A DNA stretch of 47,860 bases from Prochlorococcus sp. AG-424-E20 (GCA_003213355.1 QCND01000003.1:1-47860), one strand, 5' to 3'. Shown: positions 35,878-45,355, numbered from the stretch's first letter. The notes: generated by a model from the letters alone, not told the origin. Translations and numbers: made by a program.

Positions 35878-36945
35878 CTAGTACTTGTATCCAGCTACAA
35901 ATAATTGTTCATCAGAAGAAGGCTGAGAACCTGCAACATACAATCCTTTTGATGCCTCAGAGTTTGCTTGAGCTCTAGCTATTAGTGCTTTTTGTCCATC
36001 AGAAGTGTTTGAGCCTTTCCATGCTTTTAGACATGAATGTTGTAAAGCGCGACCATATGAGAATGAAACATTCCACTTAGCCTTTCTGTCGATCTTATTC
36101 ATCAGATTTAAATAAACTGATGCAGCTTCCTCGCTCAATCCACCTGAAAGGAATGTAATACCAGGTACACTTGCAGGTACACAGCGCTCCATTGTACGGA
36201 TTGTCATTTCAGCTACTTGCTGAGGATCAGCTTTTGTTGAGCTGTCTGCACCTTGAACCGTCATTGATGGCTTTAGAAGAGTTCCCTCTAGAAGTACTCC
36301 GTTTACCTGGCAAGCTAAGTAAACTTCTTTAATTACTTCTTCTTGAACTGCTGCAGTCTTTTCAATTGAATGTGAACCATCCATTAAGATTTCTGGTTCA
36401 ATAATTGGAACCAAGCCAGATTCTTGTACTGATCTAGCGTATCTTGCCAAACCCCAAGCATTTTCTCTAATAGAAAGTTTAGAAGGACAACCATCGTCTG
36501 TTATTTGAAGCACTGCTCTCCACTTAGCAAATCTTGCACCTTGCTCGTAATAATCTGCAGCTCTTTCAACAAGACCGTCTAAACCTGAACAAAAAGTTTC
36601 TACATCGTGTCCACCAGCTAATGGTCTTAGACCTTTATCAACCTTGATTCCTGGAATTATTCCTAGCTTTTCAAGCTTTTTAACCATTGGCTCACCATCT
36701 GGATGGTTCTGGAAAAGAGTTTCTTCAAAAAGAATCGCTCCGCTTATGAAGTTTCCAAGACCTTCTGTGGTGAAAAGCATACCTCTATATGCTTTTCTGT
36801 TGTCCTCAGTGTTCTCAACACCTATTGAAGCAAGCCTTTTACCTACTGTTTTAGTTGATTCATCAACAGCAAGAATCCCTTTGCCTGGCTGGGCTATGGC
36901 ACTTGCTGTTTTCTTTAGTTCTTCTGCGTAGTACGAGAGTGCCAT
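35878..36945 (-). CDS. fda: class I fructose-bisphosphate aldolase
   Basis: This Schiff-base aldolase cleaves or forms fructose 1,6-bisphosphate, and may also make sedoheptulose 1,7-bisphosphate in the Calvin cycle. The 355-residue protein begins MALSYYAEELKKTASAIAQPGKGILAVDES, the class I hallmark. The Schiff-base lysine is in LLEGTLLKPSMT near residue 227, and substrate residues lie in FLSGGLSEEAA near 271 and the VSFSYGRALQHSCL segment. The tail ends GYKY, with the catalytic-type C-terminal Tyr. It is metal-independent, unlike the class II enzyme typical of most cyanobacteria. The 97-base gap upstream is A/T-runs only. Confidence 0.96.
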   Translation of the reverse strand: MALSYYAEELKKTASAIAQPGKGILAVDESTKTVGKRLASIGVENTEDNRKAYRGMLFTTEGLGNFISGAILFEETLFQNHPDGEPMVKKLEKLGIIPGIKVDKGLRPLAGGHDVETFCSGLDGLVERAADYYEQGARFAKWRAVLQITDDGCPSKLSIRENAWGLARYARSVQESGLVPIIEPEILMDGSHSIEKTAAVQEEVIKEVYLACQVNGVLLEGTLLKPSMTVQGADSSTKADPQQVAEMTIRTMERCVPASVPGITFLSGGLSEEAASVYLNLMNKIDRKAKWNVSFSYGRALQHSCLKAWKGSNTSDGQKALIARAQANSEASKGLYVAGSQPSSDEQLFVAGYKY

Positions 36946-37042
36946 TTATGCAACAAAAATTTCATTAAGATTATTCCATATCAAAGGCCCTTTTTGTGGC
37001 TTATTACACCTAAAAAAAATTTTTTTTATTTAGTGAATTTCT

Positions 37043-38143
37043 CTAATTGATTTCAAGCTTCATTCCAATCGAGTTTGATTCTTTAACCTTGTCACAAACA
37101 ATTTGGCTTGCTAAACCCTCAGCTAAGCCTGGAATAACTGGTGTACGTCCTTTTATGCTTTGAACCCACCAGTTTTGTATTCTTGCTACTGGAGCAATTC
37201 GGCCATCTGTCCAAATCTTTGAAAAACAAAGATCTGAATCTGGTTGAATACTTTTAATAACTTCTTCCTTAGTTGAGAACCACAGCCCAAATCCGTGTAC
37301 ATAATCGTTCTGATTATCACTGCTAAGAATAAGAGTTCCATTGCCCCCATAAATTTCTAGACTAAAACCCCTGCTTTGTTTTGTTACGGCAGAGAGATTT
37401 ACTTGGACTGGAATCAAATTGTTATTAATGCTTTTAATTTGTAGTTGAGAAATGCTTACATCTTCACTTGTCACTTTTTTAGTGGTTTTTGATTGGGTAC
37501 AAAATCTTTGTTTGATTGAAGTTGAATTTATTGCGCTTAATGAATGAGTTGGACCAATTAGCCAATGAATCATGTCAAAAGCATGGGTACCTAACGCGCC
37601 CAATACCCCTCCACCAGAATCTTCGTCTGAATACCAATTCCATGGTCTATCTGGATTAGCTCTGCTGCTCATTAGCCAATCTAGTTTTACAAAATATGGT
37701 TCATCTAGTTTCTTCTCGTTAATTATTCGCTTGGCTTGCATGAACAGAGGAACCGCTCGATATTCGTAATCGACAGCTATTTTTAAATTTCTTTTTAGGG
37801 CATTTCTTTGAAGCTCTTTTACTTCTTCAGAGTTTAAGCAAGTTGGTTTTTCTAGTAAAAGATGTTTTCCTCCTTTAATTGCCTCTAGTGCTAGCTCGTA
37901 TCTGGGTGCTGGAGGAGTAGCTATGATTATTCCATCTACTTTGGAATCATTGACTAAACCCTCCCAGGTCTCGTAGGCACGAAGATTATGCTTGTTGCAA
38001 GCTTCTTTAAGCCTTTCTGGCCGAGGATGCCACAATCCCACAAGCTCAATATTCTTATTAGATAATGATGCAGGAATATGAACACTTTCACCGAAACCTA
38101 GTCCTGCAATTGCTATGCGGAGCGGATGATCTGTATTGATCAT
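37043..38143 (-). CDS. Gfo/Idh/MocA family oxidoreductase
   Basis: The 366-residue protein has an N-terminal NAD(P) Rossmann domain (IAIAGLGFGESVH, residues 9-21) and the catalytic-type motif LLLEKPTCLNSEE near residue 93. The C-terminal alpha/beta domain contains DSGGGVLGALGTHAFDMIHWLIG near 180, with the conserved Gly-rich and His-Asp-x-x-x-W residues. Members oxidise or epimerise sugars, cyclitols or biliverdin; the substrate here is not determinable. It is not BvdR-like in its key motifs. It lies between the aldolase gene and a small exported protein, with a 21-base gap to the latter. Confidence 0.88.
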   Translation of the reverse strand: MINTDHPLRIAIAGLGFGESVHIPASLSNKNIELVGLWHPRPERLKEACNKHNLRAYETWEGLVNDSKVDGIIIATPPAPRYELALEAIKGGKHLLLEKPTCLNSEEVKELQRNALKRNLKIAVDYEYRAVPLFMQAKRIINEKKLDEPYFVKLDWLMSSRANPDRPWNWYSDEDSGGGVLGALGTHAFDMIHWLIGPTHSLSAINSTSIKQRFCTQSKTTKKVTSEDVSISQLQIKSINNNLIPVQVNLSAVTKQSRGFSLEIYGGNGTLILSSDNQNDYVHGFGLWFSTKEEVIKSIQPDSDLCFSKIWTDGRIAPVARIQNWWVQSIKGRTPVIPGLAEGLASQIVCDKVKESNSIGMKLEIN

Positions 38144-38164
38144 TCTTTTAAATAATTGATTAGT

Positions 38165-38569
38165 TTAAACATTTTCGCAGCTATCTGAAATCACATCATC
38201 TAATAGTTTATCTCCATTAGGGTCTTCCCATTTTGCGGATAAATTCTTTTTACCATTAACTGAAATATCCTTGAATTTATTAGTCATACAATTTATTTTC
38301 ATTATATAAATATTCTCCTCTATTTCCTTTGAAGTACTAGAGTCGATTTTTATGTATTTTGTGGTTAGTTCTATTAGTCCTTTTTCTTCAATATCAATAC
38401 TATCTCTATCTAAATATTGAACTCCAGCAGGAGTTCGACTAACTTCAACCCAATTAGTATTGGCTGCATATATTATATTTGTCCTATTGAATAAAATTAC
38501 TAATATAAATACTAATATATTCAGGAGAAATTCAAATTTATTTTTTATCTTTTGATTTATCTTAAGCAT
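38165..38569 (-). CDS. exported or membrane-anchored small protein, unknown function
   Basis: The 134-residue protein has a hydrophobic N-terminal segment (about residues 12-34) that may be a signal peptide, then a soluble domain starting [23 protein letters not shown] pattern of WVEV, a Tyr-Leu-Asp-x-x-Ser-Ile strand and two later cysteines (INCMTNKF and DSCENV) resembles the small surface-adhesin-E-like domain found in many secreted bacterial proteins; this is a pattern impression only. Its start overlaps the end of accD by 8 bases, so it is probably translated from the accD transcript. Confidence 0.72.
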   Translation of the reverse strand: MLKINQKIKNKFEFLLNILVFILVILFNRTNIIYAANTNWVEVSRTPAGVQYLDRDSIDIEEKGLIELTTKYIKIDSSTSKEIEENIYIMKINCMTNKFKDISVNGKKNLSAKWEDPNGDKLLDDVISDSCENV

Positions 38570-39446
38570 TAGTTTGTAACTTTACCTCTTCTGTTTTATG
38601 TAGTCGAAGTATCTTTGCCAAAGTTTCCTTAAGTTCTGTTCTTGGTACAATGGTATCTACGAAACCATGGTCTTGAAGATATTCTGCTGTTTGAAAATTA
38701 TCAGGAAGTTTTTCTCTCAGCGTTTGTTCAATTACTCTTCTCCCAGCAAATCCAATAAGTGCTTTGGGTTCTGCAAGTATTAAATCTCCAAGCATGGCAA
38801 AACTAGCAGTAACTCCTCCAGTGGTGGGATGCGTAAGTAAAGGCATATAGAGCAACTGTGCATCTCTATGTCGTTCAAGCGCACCTGAAATTTTTGCCAT
38901 TTGCATGAGACTTAACATCCCTTCTTGCATTCTCGCACCACCCGAAGCGCAAACAATAAGCAATGGTAGCTTTTCTTTAGTTGAATGTTCGATAAGCCTT
39001 GTGATCTTCTCTCCTACAACAGACCCCATTGATCCACCCATGAATCTAAAATCCATTACGGCTAATGCCATGGGAATAGAATTAACTTCGCATGTCCCTG
39101 TTAACACTCCATCTTTAAGACCTGTGCTAGCTTGACTTTCTCTGAGCCTATCTGCGTAAGCTCGTCGATCTTTAAAACCCAGAGGGTCAACAGGAGTTAA
39201 ATGATTATTGATTGATTTGAACGTATTTGGATCAGAAATTAGTCTTATTCTCTCTTCGCTATCTATTCGATTGTGATGTCCACAATTACTACAAACACTG
39301 CAATTATCTATTAAATCTTTTCTATAAACTACTTGTCCGCATTCTGGGCATTTTTCCCATAGTCCATCACTTTCTTCAGATTCCTGAGTGACTTTGCCAA
39401 CAAATTGGCCTTTCCTTCTATCAGCAAACCAGTCGAATAATGACAC
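38562..39446 (-). CDS. accD: acetyl-CoA carboxylase carboxyltransferase beta subunit
   Basis: AccD is the beta part of the carboxyltransferase that makes malonyl-CoA for fatty acid synthesis. The 294-residue protein has the N-terminal zinc ribbon with C33, C36, C52 and C55. The crotonase-like core carries [14 protein letters not shown] near 89, [20 protein letters not shown] near 167 and [17 protein letters not shown] near 206. AccA is not in this window. Upstream, a 16-base perfect palindrome lies 36 bases before the start codon. The downstream small gene overlaps its last codons by 8 bases. Confidence 0.97.
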   Translation of the reverse strand: MSLFDWFADRRKGQFVGKVTQESEESDGLWEKCPECGQVVYRKDLIDNCSVCSNCGHHNRIDSEERIRLISDPNTFKSINNHLTPVDPLGFKDRRAYADRLRESQASTGLKDGVLTGTCEVNSIPMALAVMDFRFMGGSMGSVVGEKITRLIEHSTKEKLPLLIVCASGGARMQEGMLSLMQMAKISGALERHRDAQLLYMPLLTHPTTGGVTASFAMLGDLILAEPKALIGFAGRRVIEQTLREKLPDNFQTAEYLQDHGFVDTIVPRTELKETLAKILRLHKTEEVKLQTNA

Positions 39447-39482
39447 TTCTATGTTGTGATTGAATTTAATTTAATACCTTGG

Positions 39483-39498
39483 ATCCCTTTAAAGGGAT
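39483..39498. repeat. 16-base perfect palindrome upstream of accD
   Basis: ATCCCTTTAAAGGGAT reads the same on both strands. It lies 36 bases upstream of accD and 8 bases past the stop of the prepilin peptidase gene, in a 60-base gap. It may be an operator for accD; with no loop to speak of, a terminator is less likely. Confidence 0.5.
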
Positions 39499-39506
39499 TA
39501 GAAAGT

Positions 39507-39986
39507 TTAAATCTTATCTATTATCCATGAACAAAAGATCCCAATTGAAAGAAATGGCGCAAATGGATACTGTTGAAATGGCATCAATTTTTTTGTAATT
39601 TTTCCATATAAACTAAATATAGCTGACAATAAAAATGAAATGCACAATGATAAAAAGCTCAATTCAATACCAATCCATATTGTACTAATAGATGAGAATT
39701 TTATATCACCTATGCCTAATGAATTCACTCCAATAATCTTATAACTTATATAGCTTATTGAATACATTGCTATAAAGATAATAAGCATTGAAAAGGAATT
39801 ATTTATAATTAAATCTTTAACATCTATTTTTTCGTTTAATAAGCCTAGGCATAGCAAGTAAGTAATACCTAATATAGCAAATAGTGTTAATTTGTTTTCA
39901 CTTATTAGCATTGTGTTTATATCTTCTATAGAGATAGAACACAAAAAGTATAAAAGTATAAAACTAAAGGATATGGTGAGCAACAT
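39507..39986 (-). CDS. minimal type IV prepilin peptidase (A24 aspartic protease)
   Basis: The 159-residue membrane protein has five or six hydrophobic segments and the two catalytic aspartates of the A24 family: D22 in SIEDINTMLI and D94 in the GxGD motif LGIGDIKFS. It lacks the N-terminal zinc/methyltransferase domain of PilD, so it resembles the short CpaA/TadV or archaeal-type enzymes. It would cut the leader from type IV pilin-like proteins. No pilin gene is in this window. The composition is rich in Ile and Ser codons with A/T, slightly more AT-rich than its neighbours. Confidence 0.75.
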   Translation of the reverse strand: MLLTISFSFILLYFLCSISIEDINTMLISENKLTLFAILGITYLLCLGLLNEKIDVKDLIINNSFSMLIIFIAMYSISYISYKIIGVNSLGIGDIKFSSISTIWIGIELSFLSLCISFLLSAIFSLYGKITKKLMPFQQYPFAPFLSIGIFCSWIIDKI

Positions 39987-39998
39987 TATTTATTAACT

Positions 39999-40019
39999 TT
40001 ATCTATTAATGATAGATAA
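39999..40019. repeat. short inverted repeat after prk
   Basis: TTATCTAT (39999-40006) and ATAGATAA (40012-40019) form an 8-bp AT-rich stem with a 5-base loop, between the prk stop and the prepilin peptidase start on the minus strand. No clear T-run follows on the minus strand, so terminator function is doubtful. Confidence 0.35.
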
Positions 40020-40044
40020 TATTAGCTTGAATTGATTGACCTTA

Positions 40045-40947
40045 TTATCCTGCAGCTTTTTTTTCTTCTATCATCTTGTGAATAATAGGTGTAAGAATAA
40101 GTTCCATTGCAAACCCCATTTTTCCTCCGTTGACAACAATACTTGTCGGACTTGACATGAATGAATCGTGTATCATTCCTAATAAATACTGGAAGTCAAT
40201 TCCCCATTTTTCTCTTGAACCTTTTCTGAAATGAATAATTACAAAGCTTTCGTCAGGTGTTGGAATATTTCTGCAAATAAATGGGTTTGACGTATCAATT
40301 GTTGGTACTCTCTGGAAATTAATATCTGTTAGGCTAAATTGGGGACATATGTGATTGATGTAATCAGGCATTCTTCTCAAAATTGTATCGACGATTGTTT
40401 CGGCTGAATATCCTCGTTCTGCGTTATCTCTATGTATTTTTTGTATCCATTCGAGATTGGTAATTGGTACTACACCAACAAGTAAATCAGCGAATGAAGC
40501 CACATCATAATCTTTTCCTACTACTCCACCGTGAAGACCTTCATAAAACAAAAGGTCAGTTCCTTTAGGAATATCTTCCCAGGGAGTGAATTGACCTGGA
40601 TCTAATTTTGTTCCTAAACGAGTGTTATGTTCCTCGGCTTCTTCTGGGCTATGTAAATAATATCTTTTCTGACCTCCGCCAGTTTTTCCATATTGACTAA
40701 ACAGGTCTTCTAATTTATCGAATAAATTTGCCTCTGGCCCAAAATGAGAAAAGTTCTCACCTCTTGAAAGTGCTTCAGACATAGCCTTTTTCATCGGCAT
40801 TCTTTCAAAACGGTGATAACTATCTCCTTCAACAACTGCAGGAACAATCTTTTCACGAGCAAATATATGCTCAAATGCTCTTTTAACGGTGCTTGTTCCT
40901 GCTCCGGATGAACCAGTTACAGCTACTACTGGGTGAAGCTTTGACAT
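40045..40947 (-). CDS. prk: phosphoribulokinase, short proteobacterial-like form
   Basis: Prk phosphorylates ribulose 5-phosphate to ribulose 1,5-bisphosphate, the CO2 acceptor. The 300 residues and sequence pattern (VTGSSGAGTSTVK at 10-22, EGDSYHRFERM near 40, FYEGLHGGVV near 132, NLEWIQKIHRD near 163, QFSLTDINFQRVPTIDTSNPF near 202) are those of the proteobacterial class I enzyme. The usual cyanobacterial form is longer, with GDSGCGKST and a redox cysteine pair. Here the P-loop has no cysteine; the only cysteines I see are in HICPQF and FICRN. Thioredoxin/CP12 control of the classic type therefore seems unlikely on these residues. Confidence 0.95.
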   Translation of the reverse strand: MSKLHPVVAVTGSSGAGTSTVKRAFEHIFAREKIVPAVVEGDSYHRFERMPMKKAMSEALSRGENFSHFGPEANLFDKLEDLFSQYGKTGGGQKRYYLHSPEEAEEHNTRLGTKLDPGQFTPWEDIPKGTDLLFYEGLHGGVVGKDYDVASFADLLVGVVPITNLEWIQKIHRDNAERGYSAETIVDTILRRMPDYINHICPQFSLTDINFQRVPTIDTSNPFICRNIPTPDESFVIIHFRKGSREKWGIDFQYLLGMIHDSFMSSPTSIVVNGGKMGFAMELILTPIIHKMIEEKKAAG

Positions 40948-41034
40948 CGACGCTTATGTATTGACTTTCATTTTTACAGGTCGACTGACCCTCAAAGGGA
41001 AACTATTCAAAGAGTTTTTTAATTTGTGAACTAA

Positions 41035-42114
41035 TTATTTTAATTTTTCTGCCAAGAGTTCACCCATTTGAGAGCAACCAACCTGCTTATTTGACTGATT
41101 GCTCATTAAGTCAGAAGTTCTATAACCCTCAGTTAGGATCTCGTTAATGGCATTCTCTAAATAAGTTGCTGCTTGTGATTCATTAAAGGCAATTTTTAAC
41201 ATCATTGCAGCAGATAAAAGCATTGCTATTGGATTAGCTATATCTTTCCCTGCGATGTCAGGTGCTGAACCATGAACTGGTTCAAAGACACCTGGGCCAT
41301 TTGTTGTTAACGAAGCAGAAGGAAGCATTCCAATTGAGCCTGTCAGCATGGCTGCAATATCGCTAAGAATATCTCCAAATAAATTACCTGTAAGAATCAC
41401 ATCAAATTGGCTTGGATTTCTAACAAGTTGCATTGCTGCGTTATCTACATATTGATGCGTAAGTTCTATATCTTTGTATTTTTTAGACACCAATATTGTT
41501 TCCTCTCTCCATAGTTGACTTACATCTAGAACATTAGCTTTGTCGACTGAGCAAACTTTTTGATTTCTTTGTTTGGCTAATTTAAAAGCAATTTCTGCTA
41601 TTCGTTTAACTTCCTCGCAGGAGTATGTCATCGTATTAAATGCCCTTACTCCCTTTTCTGTTTTTATCCTTCCTTTAGGTTCTCCAAAGTAAATACCGCT
41701 AGTAAGTTCTCTAACTACTACTAAATCAACTTCTTTAACAAAGTCTTCTTTCAAGCTACTTGCTTTTGTTAGGGATGGAATTATTTTTACTGGCCTTATA
41801 TTTGCGAAAAGATCCAAAGAAGATCTGAGATTGAGTAGACCTGTTTCAGGTCTTTTCTCTCTGGGTAATTCGTCATACTTTGGGTCTCCTATTGCCGCTA
41901 ACAAAATAGCATCAGAATTCTTACATTCTTGAAGAGTTCTCTCTGGGAAAGGGATACCATCAGTATCTATAGCTGAGCCACCAAAAGGCATTTCTTTAAA
42001 TTTGATTTCAAAGCCAAATTTCCTTGAGACGAGGTCAAGGATTCTATGAGTGACGTTTGTTATTTCTGGACCAATTCCATCTCCTGGCAATAATGTTATT
42101 TTGTAAGACTTCAT
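41035..42114 (-). CDS. leuB: 3-isopropylmalate dehydrogenase
   Basis: LeuB oxidatively decarboxylates 3-isopropylmalate in leucine synthesis. The 359-residue length is standard. The protein starts with ITLLPGDGIGPEI near residue 5. The substrate arginines are in LLNLRSSLDLFANIRPVK near 93, the ELTSGIYFGEPKGR loop is near 135, and the metal aspartates are in FGDILSDIAAMLTGSIGMLPSA, near 245-265. The NAD-binding EPVHGSAPDIAGKDIANP motif follows. It lies in a minus-strand run with lpxD and proB upstream and prk downstream; the 26-base gap to lpxD suggests cotranscription. Confidence 0.97.
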   Translation of the reverse strand: MKSYKITLLPGDGIGPEITNVTHRILDLVSRKFGFEIKFKEMPFGGSAIDTDGIPFPERTLQECKNSDAILLAAIGDPKYDELPREKRPETGLLNLRSSLDLFANIRPVKIIPSLTKASSLKEDFVKEVDLVVVRELTSGIYFGEPKGRIKTEKGVRAFNTMTYSCEEVKRIAEIAFKLAKQRNQKVCSVDKANVLDVSQLWREETILVSKKYKDIELTHQYVDNAAMQLVRNPSQFDVILTGNLFGDILSDIAAMLTGSIGMLPSASLTTNGPGVFEPVHGSAPDIAGKDIANPIAMLLSAAMMLKIAFNESQAATYLENAINEILTEGYRTSDLMSNQSNKQVGCSQMGELLAEKLK

Positions 42115-42139
42115 TTGTTCTTATTAATTAGGGAAAAAC

Positions 42140-43192
42140 TTACCTGGAGTTTCTGCGGTCTAATTGACGAATGGCTTTTGCTATCTCAGGTAGTTTTTTG
42201 AAATTAGCAGAGCATCTCAACCAAAGTTTATTGGGAATAGCAGGGAAGCCGCTAACAACCTTTCCTGCCTCAATATTTGATACGATTCCTGTTTTGGAAC
42301 TGGCTATCACTCTATCGCCAATTTTGACTCTATTGCCGACACCGACTTGTCCAGCAAGAATAACTCCGTCCCCAATCTGTGCTCCTCCAGCAATACCAAC
42401 TTGAGCAGCCATAGCACAACCTTTACCGGTAATTACTCCATGACCAATTTGGACTAGGTTATCAATTTTTGTATCTTCACCAATTATTGTTTCTCCGACT
42501 GAAGGCCTATCAATGGTAGATCCACTACCTACTTCTACTTTGTTTTTTAATATAACTATTCCCACTTGAGGCATTTTCTTCCATCCATGTGATGTGGGTA
42601 CGAATCCAAAACCTTCACCACCAATAACGGCATTAGCATTGATTACACATTCATCCCCAAGCGTAGATCCAGAATGAATAACACTATTTGCGTGAATTAA
42701 ATTCTTAGCACCAATACTTACATTTTTATAGACAACAACACCTGCATGAACAATAGTTCCAGCACCAATTTCTGTATTATCGCCAATATATGAATTAGCT
42801 CCGATTGAAACTCCAGAACTTATTTTTACATTCTTTCCAATGACAGCACTTTTATGTATACCTTCACTCTCAATACTAGAAGGATAAAGAAACTCTAATG
42901 TTTCAGCAAAAGCAATCTTGGGCTCCTTAAGTAGTATCCAATCAACTGAAATATTCTTTGCTATTTCTACAATATAATTATCATTTGCTGGCAATAATAG
43001 AGCAGATGCTTTTGAAGTTTTGATGAGATTCCTAAGATTTAATTGACTATTACTGTCTAAGAAACTAATGTCATTTCCCTTCGCTTTTTCTAAAGAAGCT
43101 GCAGATAAAATAACTGGATTGCTTGTTATCTTAAAGTCAACTACACCAGATTGGCCTTGCTTTAGTCTTTCGACAATTTCATTGAATTGCAT
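42140..43192 (-). CDS. lpxD: UDP-3-O-acylglucosamine N-acyltransferase
   Basis: LpxD adds the second acyl chain in lipid A synthesis. The 350-residue protein has the N-terminal uridine-binding domain (about 1-100) and a left-handed beta-helix of hexapeptide repeats (about 105-310; for example [20 protein letters not shown]). The catalytic histidine region is [11 protein letters not shown] near 243 and the C-terminal helix follows ([14 protein letters not shown]). The start ATG 43192 gives [10 protein letters not shown]. Together with lptB and the LptF/G permease in this window it indicates that a true lipid A-based outer membrane is made. Confidence 0.95.
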   Translation of the reverse strand: MQFNEIVERLKQGQSGVVDFKITSNPVILSAASLEKAKGNDISFLDSNSQLNLRNLIKTSKASALLLPANDNYIVEIAKNISVDWILLKEPKIAFAETLEFLYPSSIESEGIHKSAVIGKNVKISSGVSIGANSYIGDNTEIGAGTIVHAGVVVYKNVSIGAKNLIHANSVIHSGSTLGDECVINANAVIGGEGFGFVPTSHGWKKMPQVGIVILKNKVEVGSGSTIDRPSVGETIIGEDTKIDNLVQIGHGVITGKGCAMAAQVGIAGGAQIGDGVILAGQVGVGNRVKIGDRVIASSKTGIVSNIEAGKVVSGFPAIPNKLWLRCSANFKKLPEIAKAIRQLDRRNSR

Positions 43193-43230
43193 GATTTGAT
43201 TGGGAAATGAAAATTACTATGTTGCCTTAG

Positions 43231-44313
43231 TTATTCACTTGTTAGAACCAGAACATCGCGGTGAATAACTAAAGGAGATCCTGTTGTATCGGATCTTGAA
43301 TTAATTCCTATCTTTATAGCATCACTGCTCATTGAGGAAATTCCTTTAGCAATTTCCTCTCCTTCATTGTTAATAACTTTTACAGGTTGATTAGCAATAA
43401 AATCCCCACTAACTTTTTTCACTCCAACTAATAATAGTGAAGCACCCTTGTTTTTGATAGCTTCACTAGCACCATCATCTAAATGTATTTCTCCAACTGG
43501 TTTAATTGCATGTGCTAGCCAACTTTTTCTATTCCCGACAGGTTTTGGATGTGGGTGAAAAATAGTTCCTATTCTTTTTCCATCTAGTAAATCACCTAAT
43601 ATTTTAGGAGCTCTGCCATCAGCTAAATGAACTTTTATCCCGCTTTCAGTTGCGATCTTTGCAGCAGTTAGTTTTGTTTTTATTCCTCCTGTTCCCCAAG
43701 AAGTTTGTTCATGTGCAAATTCTAATTTAGTTAATTCTTTTGAATTATTAATATCTTTGATTGGCTTAGCATTATTGTTGGTTTTGGGATCAGAGGAGTA
43801 GAGATGGTCTATATCAGTTAACAATATTAGTTGATCAGCAGATATAGCTGTTGCAACTAATGCAGATAAAGTATCATTATCACCATATTTTAATTCTTCA
43901 TCTGAGGTTATATCATTTTCATTTACTATTGGTATAACATCCCATTCGATCAATCTTTTTAATGTTTGCGAAGCAGATTTATAACTATTTCTTGAGCCTA
44001 ATTCTGACCTAGTTAATAATATTTGTGCAACTTTATATCCAAAACTGCTCATAGCCGTTTCATATAAAGCCATTAAATGAAGTTGACCTATTGCGGCAGA
44101 AGCCTGAAGAGAGATTATTTCTTTTGGTCTTGTCTTGAATCTCATTTTATGACATCCAAGGCCTACTGCACCACTCGATACCAATATAACTTTATCGCCA
44201 TTACTTTGTGCTCTTGAAATGTATGAACAATAACTATTAATGATATCAAAAGTTGTATATTCATAGCTCCCTCTTAAAAGGCTTGTACCAATTTTGATTA
44301 CCCAGGTTGTCAT
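43231..44313 (-). CDS. proB: glutamate 5-kinase
   Basis: ProB phosphorylates glutamate, the first step of proline synthesis, and is normally feedback-inhibited by proline. The 360-residue protein has an amino acid kinase domain ([11 protein letters not shown] at 4-14, [13 protein letters not shown] near 45, PIVNENDI near 130, DTLSALVA near 146, and [12 protein letters not shown] near 205). A C-terminal PUA domain follows (about 270-355). The ATG overlaps the stop of the upstream YqeG-like gene in ATGA form, showing translational coupling to it. Confidence 0.96.
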   Translation of the reverse strand: MTTWVIKIGTSLLRGSYEYTTFDIINSYCSYISRAQSNGDKVILVSSGAVGLGCHKMRFKTRPKEIISLQASAAIGQLHLMALYETAMSSFGYKVAQILLTRSELGSRNSYKSASQTLKRLIEWDVIPIVNENDITSDEELKYGDNDTLSALVATAISADQLILLTDIDHLYSSDPKTNNNAKPIKDINNSKELTKLEFAHEQTSWGTGGIKTKLTAAKIATESGIKVHLADGRAPKILGDLLDGKRIGTIFHPHPKPVGNRKSWLAHAIKPVGEIHLDDGASEAIKNKGASLLLVGVKKVSGDFIANQPVKVINNEGEEIAKGISSMSSDAIKIGINSRSDTTGSPLVIHRDVLVLTSE

Positions 44314-44822
44314 GAAAAGCCTCCAGTTATAATTCTTGCTATGTATCTTTCTATAGATTGAAAATTATTTTTTTCAATTCTTTTTCCATAATAATCTACC
44401 GAATCTACTAATATTGTATAGATTCCTAATCTATTGCCTACAAGAATATCTGTAAAAACTCTATCTCCAATTATTGCCACTTCATTTGATGAATAAGAAA
44501 TTTTGTCTATTATCTTCTTTAACTTTTTTTTACTTGGTTTGCCACCAGAGTATGTAAATTCTAAATCTAATTCATCAGCAATTAATTTTATTCTGCTTTT
44601 AGATGGATTATTACTGAATAAGTAAATATAAAAGTATTTTCTTGAATTATCAATCCAATTTTTTATGTCACTTGATAGTACCGGCTTTTTTCCAGAAATT
44701 AATGTTCCATCTACATCAAGTATTAGTGCTTTGATGTTTCTCGATGATAAATCATTTATCGAGATCTTTGAAATTTTATCGTTTACCTTCCAATTTGGAA
44801 TAAGTAATTCTTTAATGTTTAT
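44310..44822 (-). CDS. YqeG-type HAD phosphatase without a canonical start codon
   Basis: The minus strand between proB and the DUF3727 gene encodes a full HAD IIIA protein of about 170 residues. Motif I is [11 protein letters not shown] (catalytic Asp near residue 36), motif [10 protein letters not shown] near 66, motif [14 protein letters not shown] and motif [12 protein letters not shown] near 122. The N-terminus [10 protein letters not shown] matches the normal YqeG beginning. Yet the frame has no ATG, GTG or TTG between its upstream stop (44843-44841) and a GTG far inside. I place the start at ATA 44822, which lies 8 bases after AAGGGG and overlaps the previous stop codon; ATT 44816 is the alternative. 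The end overlaps proB (ATGA). Confidence 0.8.
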   Translation of the reverse strand: MNIKELLIPNWKVNDKISKISINDLSSRNIKALILDVDGTLISGKKPVLSSDIKNWIDNSRKYFYIYLFSNNPSKSRIKLIADELDLEFTYSGGKPSKKKLKKIIDKISYSSNEVAIIGDRVFTDILVGNRLGIYTILVDSVDYYGKRIEKNNFQSIERYIARIITGGFS

Positions 44823-45355
44823 TCTGATAACCCCTTTTCCTCAAGTTCAGCTTCAATTCCTAATTGTATCTTGTCAAACTCTTCACCTTCAACAAGCTTT
44901 ACTTCTCCATCTTCTATCTTTCCGACTATGAAGAAAGGGTCAAGAGGAATGTATAGACCATACTCATTATTTTCAACTCTAAAATTGACAAGTAGTTCGT
45001 AGGTTTCTGACTCGTCATCAATGTCTTCTTCCTCAATTTCTTCTGGTTCAGGCTCATCTAATTCGCCTGAGACTGTAAGTGTGATAGCTGAGCGAACAAG
45101 TCTTAGATCATGTTCTTGAAGGACAACATCAGCTACTTCAAGTATTGGCTCATTCTTTTCAATTGTTTCTATTAGCTTGGGATCTTGATCGTCAATTAAT
45201 TGAAATAGAGATACAGGAGTATCTACTGGAGTTAACAGGGCATATTCATTACCTTCTAGAGGTACTACTTGTTCAAGAAAACACAAGAGCTGTGAACCCA
45301 GAGAATCTTTAACTAAAAGAGTAGGTACTTCGTCGTTGTTATTTGTTGTTGACAT
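44819..45355 (-). CDS. DUF3727 (DUF1292-like) protein
   Basis: The 178-residue acidic protein has two copies of a beta-rich module: PTLLVKDSLGSQLLCFLEQVVPLEGNEYALLTPVD (about 11-45) and YELLVNFRVENNEYGLYIPLDPFFIVGK (about 118-145), joined by an acidic linker (about 92-115, mostly Glu and Asp). This arrangement is typical of cyanobacterial and plastid DUF3727 proteins of unknown function. No membrane segment or signal peptide is visible. It is followed directly by the YqeG-like gene, overlapping its probable start, and preceded 64 bases upstream by ruvX; all three are minus-strand neighbours in many cyanobacteria. Confidence 0.88.
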   Translation of the reverse strand: MSTTNNNDEVPTLLVKDSLGSQLLCFLEQVVPLEGNEYALLTPVDTPVSLFQLIDDQDPKLIETIEKNEPILEVADVVLQEHDLRLVRSAITLTVSGELDEPEPEEIEEEDIDDESETYELLVNFRVENNEYGLYIPLDPFFIVGKIEDGEVKLVEGEEFDKIQLGIEAELEEKGLSE

